43,803 nucleotides of DNA from Woeseiaceae bacterium (GTDB lineage Bacteria; Pseudomonadota; Gammaproteobacteria; Steroidobacterales; Woeseiaceae). This document shows positions 22,107-29,162 of this stretch, piece after piece (position 1 is the stretch's first letter; every line of letters starts with the position of its first letter). The notes under the pieces were generated by a model. The model searched no databases and was not told where the DNA came from. It worked only from the letters and a program-made list of their open reading frames with translations. A program made the translations under genes and the position numbers. The DNA lies in assembly GCA_030066075.1 (NCBI GenBank), contig JASJCH010000001.1, positions 1 through 43,803 of the forward strand, read 5' to 3'.

Positions 22107-24314
22107 GTGAGCAGCCCGCGATTCCTCAAGGTCGCCGTCAGCGTCCCGCTGTCGCATACCTTCGACTATCGGCCGGTCGCGGGCGCCCCCGCGGCGCCGC
22201 CGGGCAGCCGGGTGCTGGTCCCTTTCGGTCGCAAGCAGCAGGTTGGACTGGTGCTGGACCATGCGGAAACGACCGAACTGGCGGCAAACAAGGTCCGCCG
22301 CAGTACGCGCACGCTCGACGCTGACCCGCTGCTGGCCGCAGATGACCTGTGGCTGATTCGCTTCACGAGCGACTACTACCATCACCCGGTCGGCGAGGTC
22401 GTCGCGACGGCGCTACCGGCGCTGCTGCGCCAGGGCAAAGCGCTGCACCCGACGCTTCAGTTCGTCGCCGTCACGGACGCGGGCGAATCCGCCGATGTCG
22501 AGACTCTCGCCAGGCGGGCGCCCCGGCAGGCGGAGCTGCTCGAACTGCTGATCGATGCCGGCGGCAACGGCATCGACGAGGACGCGCTCACCGAACAGCT
22601 GCCGACCTGGCGGCGCGCCGCAAAGGGCCTGTTCGAAAAGGGCTACGCCCAGCGATTCGAGGCGGTCGCGGACGCGCCCGAGCCCCATGCACCGCAACCG
22701 GGCGAGCCGGGCCCCGAACTCAACGACGACCAGCAGCGGGCCCTCGCAGCCATTCGCGCCGGCGAAGGTTTCGGGGTGTACCTGCTCGACGGCGTGACCG
22801 GCAGCGGCAAGACCGAGGTTTACCTGCGGCTCATCCGGGACGTGCTCGACAGCGGCCGGCAGGTGTTGATCCTGGTCCCGGAGATCGGCCTCACGCCGCA
22901 GCTCGTTACCCGCCTGACACGGCGGCTCGGTATCGCCCCCGCGGTGATGCACTCCGGCCTCACCGACAGCGCCCGCCTGGCGGCCTGGCGCGAAGCCCGC
23001 TCCGGCGCGGCGCGCCTCGTCGTCGGGACGCGTTCCGCGGTGTTCACGCCCATGGCCGACCCCGGGCTCGTCATCATCGACGAGGAACACGATCACTCCT
23101 TCAAGCAACAGGAAGGGCTGCGCTACTCCGCGCGCGACCTGGCCATCGCTCGCGGCAAGCGTCGCGACATTCCCGTCGTCCTCGGCTCGGCAACGCCGAC
23201 GCTGGAGGTTCTCCATCACTGCCGCAGCGGCAATTTCACGCGGCTCGAGTTACCCGAGCGCGCGGGCGGCGCACGACCACCCGAGTTCCGGCTGATCGAC
23301 CTCACGCGCGCACCGGCCAGCGACGGCCTCAGCGAGCCCTTGTTGAGCGCCATCGGCAAACATCTCGATGACGGCGGCCAGGCGCTGATCTTCCTCAACC
23401 GGCGCGGTTTCGCCCCGACGCTGATCTGCGCCAGTTGCGGCCACGTCGCCGAATGCGAACGCTGCGACTCGCGCATGACCGTGCACGCCCGCGACCGGGC
23501 GCTGCGCTGCCACCACTGCGGCGCCGAACGACCGCTCGATGAGCAGTGCAACGCCTGTGGCTCCGGAGTGCGCCCGCTCGGCGAGGGGACGGAGCGGCTC
23601 GAAGACGCTTTGCGCGATCACTTTCCCGGTCGGCGCATCGAACGTATCGACTCCGACAGCATGCAGCGGCGCGGCGCCATCGGCGCTGCCCTGGAACTCG
23701 CGACCGAAGGCAGCGCGGACATCCTGGTCGGCACGCAGATGCTGTCCAAGGGCCATCACTTTCCCAAGCTCACGCTCGTCGGCGTCGTCAACGCCGACCA
23801 GGGCCTGTTCGGCACCGACTTTCGCTCCGCCGAGCGCATGGCGCAGTCGATTATCCAGGTGGCCGGCCGGGCCGGCCGCGAATCGCGCCAGGGCGAAGTC
23901 ATGATCCAGACTGCGTTTCCCGACAACCCGTTCTGGACGCACCTCATCGAGGGCGGCTACGCGAAGATCGCCGCGGACGCGCTGGCCGAACGCGAGGAGA
24001 CGCGCTGGCCACCGTTCACGTGGCTGGCGTTACTGCGCTCGGCGGCACACCGCCAGGACGATGCGCACGCGCTGCTCGACGCCGCGCGGCAACGCATCGA
24101 GACATTGCAGACCGAGCACCTGCGCGTGCTCGGGCCGGTGGACGCACCGATGGCTCGCAGGGCCGGCCGTTACCGCGCCCAGTTGCTCATTCAGAGCTCC
24201 GACCGCCGGCGCTTGCACGAGGTGCTTTCCGAACTGCGCCCCGCGCTCGAGAATGACCCCGCTGCGCGCCGGGTGCGCTGGTCAATCGACGTCGATCCCA
24301 TTGAGTTGTTCTAG
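22107..24314 (+). CDS. priA: primosomal replication restart helicase PriA
   Basis: This 735-residue superfamily-2 helicase reloads the replisome at stalled forks; E. coli PriA has 732 residues. The N-terminal DNA-binding domain ('KVAVSVPLSHTFDYRP') is intact. Walker A is at 229-239 (GVTGSGKTEVY) and the DEEH box at 325-328. Eight cysteines that bind two zinc ions are all present (441, 444, 450, 453, 468, 471, 481, 484). Helicase motif 'ADILVGTQMLSKGHHFP' and 'IQVAGRAGRE' complete the core. It starts with GTG at 22107 and has no visible ribosome site. It is divergent from the sigma operon and upstream of argS. Confidence 0.97.
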   Translation: MSSPRFLKVAVSVPLSHTFDYRPVAGAPAAPPGSRVLVPFGRKQQVGLVLDHAETTELAANKVRRSTRTLDADPLLAADDLWLIRFTSDYYHHPVGEVVATALPALLRQGKALHPTLQFVAVTDAGESADVETLARRAPRQAELLELLIDAGGNGIDEDALTEQLPTWRRAAKGLFEKGYAQRFEAVADAPEPHAPQPGEPGPELNDDQQRALAAIRAGEGFGVYLLDGVTGSGKTEVYLRLIRDVLDSGRQVLILVPEIGLTPQLVTRLTRRLGIAPAVMHSGLTDSARLAAWREARSGAARLVVGTRSAVFTPMADPGLVIIDEEHDHSFKQQEGLRYSARDLAIARGKRRDIPVVLGSATPTLEVLHHCRSGNFTRLELPERAGGARPPEFRLIDLTRAPASDGLSEPLLSAIGKHLDDGGQALIFLNRRGFAPTLICASCGHVAECERCDSRMTVHARDRALRCHHCGAERPLDEQCNACGSGVRPLGEGTERLEDALRDHFPGRRIERIDSDSMQRRGAIGAALELATEGSADILVGTQMLSKGHHFPKLTLVGVVNADQGLFGTDFRSAERMAQSIIQVAGRAGRESRQGEVMIQTAFPDNPFWTHLIEGGYAKIAADALAEREETRWPPFTWLALLRSAAHRQDDAHALLDAARQRIETLQTEHLRVLGPVDAPMARRAGRYRAQLLIQSSDRRRLHEVLSELRPALENDPAARRVRWSIDVDPIELF

Positions 24315-24320
24315 TAGAAT
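24292..24320 (+). promoter_or_regulatory. possible argS promoter
   Basis: TAGAAT (24315-24320, 5 of 6 to consensus) lies 17 bases after TCGATC (24292-24297, 3 of 6), overlapping the end of priA. Transcription would begin near 24327, just before a REP-like hairpin in the leader. Confidence 0.35.
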
Positions 24321-24332
24321 TGCGCGTCCCTC

Positions 24333-24354
24333 GTAGGAGCCCGTCCCGTCGGGC
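24333..24354 (+). repeat. REP-like half element in argS leader
   Basis: The foot GTAGGAGC (24333-24340) overlaps a hairpin GCCCG-TCCCGT-CGGGC (24339-24354). It is a single-hairpin relative of the full elements at 13871 and 34236. It ends nine bases before the argS ATG, where a ribosome site would be expected. Confidence 0.6.
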
Positions 24355-24363
24355 GACATCCTG

Positions 24364-26097
24364 ATGAAAACAATCGTTGCTGACATTCTCGACCAGTCGC
24401 TGGCGCAACTGCCGGAGCTGGCCGAAGCCGCTGCCGATCTTCCGGTGGAGAGCACGATCGAGCGAACCCGCGACGCCAGCCACGGCGACTTCGCGAGTAA
24501 CCTCGCCATGCGGCTCGCCAAGCCGGCCCGTATGAGTCCCCGTGACATCGCGACCCGCCTCGTCGACCACATGGCTGACAACGATGCGCTCGACAAGGTG
24601 GAGATCGCCGGACCGGGATTCATCAACTTTCATCTCGGTGCCGGCGCGTACCATAGTGAGCTCGCAACCATCCTCGAGCAGGGCGAAGACTACGGGCGCC
24701 AGGCGCGGCGCGCGCAGCCGCGCATTCTGCTGGAGTTCGTGTCGGCCAACCCGACCGGACCGCTGCACGTCGGCCACGGCCGGCTCGCTGCCTATGGTGC
24801 GACCGTCGGCAACCTGCTCGAAGCCGCGGGTTACAAGGTCGCGCGCGAGTACTACGTCAACGACGCCGGACGGCAGATGGACATCCTCGGCCTCAGCGTC
24901 TACCTGCGCTGGCTCGAGGCGCTGGACCAGGATTTCGAATTCCCGGACGGCGGTTATCGCGGCGACTATATTCGCGACATCGCCGGTGAGCTCGAGGCGG
25001 AGGACGTCCGGGTGCTCGACGATCTCTTCGACGGGCTCCCTGACGGCGACAAGGACGAGATCATCGACGAGCTCATCGGACGCGCCAAGCGTCGGCTCGG
25101 CCTCGGCACTTTCGCCGAGATCCGCCAGCAAGCCCTGGAGTCGATACGCGCCGACATCGAGGAAGACCTCGCGGAGTTCGGGGTGACGTTCGACCGCTGG
25201 TTCTCGGAACAGAGCCTGACGACGGAAGGCCGCATCGACGCTGCGCTAACCGTGCTCGAAAAGAGCGGCAAGGTCTACGAGAAAGACGGCGCCAAGTGGT
25301 TCCGCGCGACGGACTTCGGCGACGAGAAAGACCGCGTCGTCGTGCGCGCGAACGGCAACAAGACCTACTTCGCCTCCGACATCGCCTACCACTATGACAA
25401 GCGCGAGCGCGGTTTCGATCTGCTGATCGACGTCCTCGGCGCCGACCATCACGGCTACATATCGCGCGTTGGCGGCGGTCTCGCGGCGATGGGTTACGCC
25501 GCCGAAGACCTCGAGGTAAAGCTCGTGCAGTTCGTCGCGCTGTTCCGCGGCGGCGAAAAGGTGCAGATGTCCACGCGCTCCGGCGAGTTCGAAACGCTGC
25601 GGCAGCTACGAGCCGAAGTCGGCAATGATGCCGCGCGCTTTTTCTACGTGTCACGGAGCAACGACCAGCACCTCGACTTTGATCTCGACGTCGCCAAATC
25701 GGAATCGAACGACAACCCCGTGTATTACATCCAGTACGCGCACGCGCGCATCGCCAGCGTGTTCAGGCAGCTCGCGGAACGCGACCTGGTATGGGACGCT
25801 GACAACGGCCGCGCCGCCATGGGGCTGTTGGGCGAACCGCAGGAAAAAGCGCTGATGACAACGCTCAGCCGCTACCCCGAGATGATCGAACTCGCGGCGA
25901 CGAACCGGGCGCCGCAGCATCTCGTGCATTACCTGCGCGACCTCGCTAACGACTTCCACACCTACTACAACGCCCACGCGTTCATCGTGGACGATGCGGC
26001 CCTGCGCGACGCGCGCCTTGTTCTCATCAGCGCCGCCCGCGTCGTGATCGCAAACGGTCTGACGATTCTCGGCGTGTCCGCACCGGAGGCCATGTAG
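24364..26097 (+). CDS. argS: arginyl-tRNA synthetase
   Basis: This 577-residue class-I synthetase charges tRNA-Arg (E. coli ArgS also has 577). It has the N-terminal Add-1 domain (residues 1-110), the signature HVGH at 135-138 in 'NPTGPLHVGHGRLAAYG', the region 'DFWFAS-like' nucleotide site replaced here by 'KTYFASDIAYHYDKRERGFD', and a KMSK-like loop reading VQMSTRSG, in line with many ArgS proteins that have lost the canonical lysine. The C-terminal anticodon-binding domain ends with 'LTILGVSAPEAM'. No ribosome site is visible before ATG 24364; a REP-like hairpin sits there. The TAG stop shares one base with the GTG start of the SPOR protein. Confidence 0.96.
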   Translation: MKTIVADILDQSLAQLPELAEAAADLPVESTIERTRDASHGDFASNLAMRLAKPARMSPRDIATRLVDHMADNDALDKVEIAGPGFINFHLGAGAYHSELATILEQGEDYGRQARRAQPRILLEFVSANPTGPLHVGHGRLAAYGATVGNLLEAAGYKVAREYYVNDAGRQMDILGLSVYLRWLEALDQDFEFPDGGYRGDYIRDIAGELEAEDVRVLDDLFDGLPDGDKDEIIDELIGRAKRRLGLGTFAEIRQQALESIRADIEEDLAEFGVTFDRWFSEQSLTTEGRIDAALTVLEKSGKVYEKDGAKWFRATDFGDEKDRVVVRANGNKTYFASDIAYHYDKRERGFDLLIDVLGADHHGYISRVGGGLAAMGYAAEDLEVKLVQFVALFRGGEKVQMSTRSGEFETLRQLRAEVGNDAARFFYVSRSNDQHLDFDLDVAKSESNDNPVYYIQYAHARIASVFRQLAERDLVWDADNGRAAMGLLGEPQEKALMTTLSRYPEMIELAATNRAPQHLVHYLRDLANDFHTYYNAHAFIVDDAALRDARLVLISAARVVIANGLTILGVSAPEAM

Positions 26098-26678
26098 TGG
26101 CGCAGCGCAAACGACGCCGCTCGACGCGCCGCAAGCAGCAGGAGTACCCGGGCTGGCTCTGGATGCTGTTCGGACTCGCCCTCGGCCTGTCGGTCGCCTT
26201 CGCGGTTTACGTCAAGGACCGCCGGCCGGTTGCGGTCGCCGCGAGCGCGCCGCCGCAGCCCGCCAGCCTGCAGAGCGCGCTCGACAACAACGGTGAACTG
26301 CCGGTGGCCGAAGCGCAGCCGGCGGCTGAAGAGACCGAATCGCGATTCACGTTCTACGACATGCTGCCGAACTTCGAGGTCGTGATTCCCGAGCAGGAGC
26401 CCGACGTCGCCGTCGACGCGGCATCGCAGGCGATCGTTGAGCCGGGCCTTTACGTGCTGCAGGCCGGCTCGTTCACGCTGCACGCCGACGCTGACCGGCG
26501 CCGGGCGCAACTCGCGCTGCACGGTATCGAGTCGCAAATCCAGCGCGTGACGATCGACGACAGAACCTACCATCGCGTGCGCATCGGACCCACGGACGAT
26601 CTCGACGAACTGAACCTGCTGCGCAGCCGGCTGCGCACCGCGCAGATCGACGTGCTGCGCATTCGCCTCGGTGACTAG
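26097..26678 (+). CDS. SPOR-domain membrane protein (FtsN-like)
   Basis: This 193-residue protein has a basic cytoplasmic N-terminus (1-17, rich in Arg/Lys), one membrane helix (about 19-40), a Pro/Ala/Glu linker, and a C-terminal SPOR domain (about 115-190, 'GLYVLQAGSFTLHADADRRR' onward). SPOR domains bind peptidoglycan stripped of stem peptides at division sites. The order argS then SPOR protein is common in Gammaproteobacteria. GTG 26097 shares a base with the argS stop, and GGAGG (26085-26089) is at ideal distance, which fixes the start. It overlaps the CapA-like gene by eight bases. Confidence 0.92.
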   Translation: MAQRKRRRSTRRKQQEYPGWLWMLFGLALGLSVAFAVYVKDRRPVAVAASAPPQPASLQSALDNNGELPVAEAQPAAEETESRFTFYDMLPNFEVVIPEQEPDVAVDAASQAIVEPGLYVLQAGSFTLHADADRRRAQLALHGIESQIQRVTIDDRTYHRVRIGPTDDLDELNLLRSRLRTAQIDVLRIRLGD

Positions 26679-27852
26679 CGTACTGCGCCTGCTGCTGGTC
26701 GGCCTGGTTGCCGGACTGGCTGCCTGCGCCACGACCGTCGAGCCCGAGCCGCCGGCCGATCCCGAACCGGTAGCGCCTGCGCCACCTGAAGAGCCTATGC
26801 CTCTACCGGCCCCGCCGGAACCGGACAAGCGCAGCCTGCGCGTCACGTTCGCGTCCGTCGGCGACATGATGATCGGCACCGACTTCCCGCACAATCACCT
26901 GCCGGACGACGACGGCGTCGGCTTCCTGGCCGACGTCACGCCGGCGCTGGCAGCGGCCGACGTGGCCTTCGGCAACCTCGAGGGCGTGCTCGTCGACGGT
27001 GGCGAACCGGCCAAGAAATGCAGCAACCCGAACGCCTGCTACCTGTTCCGCTCACCCACGCGCTACGCGGCACATTACGCCGCCGCCGGTTTCGACGTGA
27101 TGAGCCTGGCGAACAACCATGCCCGCGACTTTGGCGAGGAGGGCCGGACATCGACGATGCAGGCGCTCGCCGCCGCCGGCATGCACCACTCCGGACGCGA
27201 GGGCGACTTCGCGAGTATCGAGGTCAATGGCCTCACTGTCGCCGTGCTGGCCTACGCCGTGACCAAGGAGTCGAACATGCTGCTCGACTACGCGCTTGCG
27301 GAGCAGACCGTCGCCGAGTTCGCCACCACGCACGACATCGTGATGGTGACCTTCCACGGCGGCGCCGAGGGCGTCGATGCGACCAACCTGCCGTTCGCCG
27401 AAGAGGAGTACTACGGCGAGCCGCGCGGCGACGTCGTGAAGTTCGCCCGCATGGTCGTCGACGCCGGGGCCGACCTCGTCATCGGTCACGGGCCGCACGT
27501 CGTGCGCGCCATGGAGCGCTACAACGACCGGCTGATCGCCTACAGCCTCGGTAATTTTGCGACTTACTACGGCATCAGCGTCGCGGGCATCAAGGGCATC
27601 GCCCCGATCCTGCTAACGACACTCGACGGCGAGGGGCGCTTTATCGAAGGCAAGATCGTGTCGACAATCCAGATTCGGCCGGCCGGCCCATCAATCGATC
27701 CGAACCAGCGAGCGTTGAAGCTCATTCGTGGTCTGACCGCCGAGGACTTTCCCGACTCTGGCCTGCGGTTCCTCGACGACGGCCGAATTGAACCTCAGTC
27801 CTCCGCGGCGACGGACTTGAAGTCGACGCCCAGCGATCGGAGTTTCCGATAG
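26671..27852 (+). CDS. CapA family lipoprotein (poly-gamma-glutamate type metallophosphatase fold)
   Basis: This 393-residue protein has a lipoprotein signal (LAAC, Cys19), a Pro/Glu-rich spacer (20-52), and a CapA-type domain with the metal-binding pattern 'ASVGDMMIGT', 'VAFGNLEGVL', 'SLANNHARDFGEEG', 'VTFHGGAEG' and 'VIGHGPHVVRAM'. CapA proteins belong to the calcineurin-like fold and act in poly-gamma-glutamate export or unknown cell-surface reactions; no capB/capC is near, so the role here is open. GTG 26671 overlaps the SPOR gene end by eight bases. The last 19 or so residues are read from the antisense of ntrX (58-base overlap), a low-complexity tail that may be a recent extension. Confidence 0.87.
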   Translation: MTSVLRLLLVGLVAGLAACATTVEPEPPADPEPVAPAPPEEPMPLPAPPEPDKRSLRVTFASVGDMMIGTDFPHNHLPDDDGVGFLADVTPALAAADVAFGNLEGVLVDGGEPAKKCSNPNACYLFRSPTRYAAHYAAAGFDVMSLANNHARDFGEEGRTSTMQALAAAGMHHSGREGDFASIEVNGLTVAVLAYAVTKESNMLLDYALAEQTVAEFATTHDIVMVTFHGGAEGVDATNLPFAEEEYYGEPRGDVVKFARMVVDAGADLVIGHGPHVVRAMERYNDRLIAYSLGNFATYYGISVAGIKGIAPILLTTLDGEGRFIEGKIVSTIQIRPAGPSIDPNQRALKLIRGLTAEDFPDSGLRFLDDGRIEPQSSAATDLKSTPSDRSFR

Positions 27853-29162
27853 AGGTGCGTCCGCTCCATGCCGACGCGCTTGGCGAGCTGCCCGACCTTG
27901 CCATCGCATAACACGAGTTGTTGTTGCAGGTAGGCGCGCTCGAATTGCTCGCGCGCTTCCCGCAGTGGCAGGGACAGCAGGTCCTGCTTGACCAGCGGCT
28001 CGTTGGCCGGCGCGCCGGAGCTGATCTCGTCCTCGACCTCTTCGAGTGAGATGTCGTCCTCGGACCCGGTCAGGAGCAGGCGCCGCACGAGGTTCTTGAG
28101 CTCGCGCACGTTGTCAGGCCAGGGATAATTGCGCAGCCGGTTCTGCGCGGCCACGCTGAAGCGTCGAAATGCCAGGCGCTCCGCATCGACGAGCTTGTCG
28201 ACATAGTAGGCCAGCAGTTCCGGCACGTCCTCGGAGTAGTCGCGCAATGGCGGCACCTTGAGCGACAGCACGGACAGCTGCGCAACGAGGTCGCGGCGCA
28301 GCCTGCCCTTCTCGACCAGCGCATCGAAATTGGAGGCAACTGTCGCGACGACGCGCGCCTGGAGCCGGACATCGCTATGGCCATTCGCGCGGCGATACGC
28401 GCCATCCTCCAGCGCGCCGAGCAGTATCTTCTGCGCAGCGTCATTGAGGTCGGCAAGGTCGTCGATAACCAGTGTCCCTTTCCCGGCGCGCTCGAAGGCG
28501 CCTGCCGTGATCTCACCGTCGGCCTCGCGGCCGCACAGCTGGTCCCCGGCGTTGCCCTCGGTGAGGGAGGCCGCCGTGATGCTGATCAGGGGTTCGTCGG
28601 AGCGCCGGCTCAGGCCGTGCAGGTAGCGGGCGAAAGCGCCGCGCCCGCTGCCCGGCTCGCCGCTGATCAGTACACACTGCTCGTGTCGCGCATACTGCTG
28701 CACCTTCTCGCGCAGCGCGTGCATCAGCTTGCTGCGGCCAACCGGCGTCAGCAGCGGCGGGAGCATGCTCGGCGCCCCGGCCGGCGCCTTGTTGGCGGAC
28801 TCGAGCGCGGCCTCGACCGTGCGCAGGAGCTTGGCGAGCGACAGCGGCTTCTCGACAAAGTCGAAGGCGCCCAGGCGCGTTGCTTCGACCGCCGTGTCGA
28901 CCGTGCCGTGTCCAGACATGATGACGACCGGCGACTTCAGGTCGCCGCCTTCCGACCACTCGCGCAACAGCGTGATGCCATCGGTATCGGGCATCCAGAT
29001 GTCGAGCAGGATAAGGTCGAACCGATTGTCCGCCCGCGCCGTCCGCGCCTCGTTTGCGTCCGCAGCGACGGTGACGTCGTAGCCCTCGTCGCTAAGAATT
29101 TCCTGAATCAGAGCCCGGATATCGGCCTCGTCATCGACAACCAGCACATGAGAAACGCTCAT
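27795..29162 (-). CDS. ntrX: NtrX-like response regulator with degenerate AAA+ domain
   Basis: This 455-residue regulator has a receiver domain (1-120) with acidic residues D10/D11, phospho-acceptor D54 and K105, an AAA+ domain (about 135-370), and a Fis-type helix-turn-helix at the end (about 420-450, 'VGQLAKRVGMERTHLYRKL'). The AAA+ domain is altered: Walker A reads GEPGSGRGA with Arg174 in place of the ATP-binding Lys, Walker B ends Asp-Asp rather than Asp-Glu (234-235), and the GAFTGA loop that contacts sigma-54 is missing, with about six residues deleted. It probably acts as a sigma-54-independent DNA-binding regulator. It overlaps ntrY as ATGA and overlaps the CapA-like gene on the other strand. 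Confidence 0.88.
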   Translation of the reverse strand: MSVSHVLVVDDEADIRALIQEILSDEGYDVTVAADANEARTARADNRFDLILLDIWMPDTDGITLLREWSEGGDLKSPVVIMSGHGTVDTAVEATRLGAFDFVEKPLSLAKLLRTVEAALESANKAPAGAPSMLPPLLTPVGRSKLMHALREKVQQYARHEQCVLISGEPGSGRGAFARYLHGLSRRSDEPLISITAASLTEGNAGDQLCGREADGEITAGAFERAGKGTLVIDDLADLNDAAQKILLGALEDGAYRRANGHSDVRLQARVVATVASNFDALVEKGRLRRDLVAQLSVLSLKVPPLRDYSEDVPELLAYYVDKLVDAERLAFRRFSVAAQNRLRNYPWPDNVRELKNLVRRLLLTGSEDDISLEEVEDEISSGAPANEPLVKQDLLSLPLREAREQFERAYLQQQLVLCDGKVGQLAKRVGMERTHLYRKLRSLGVDFKSVAAED

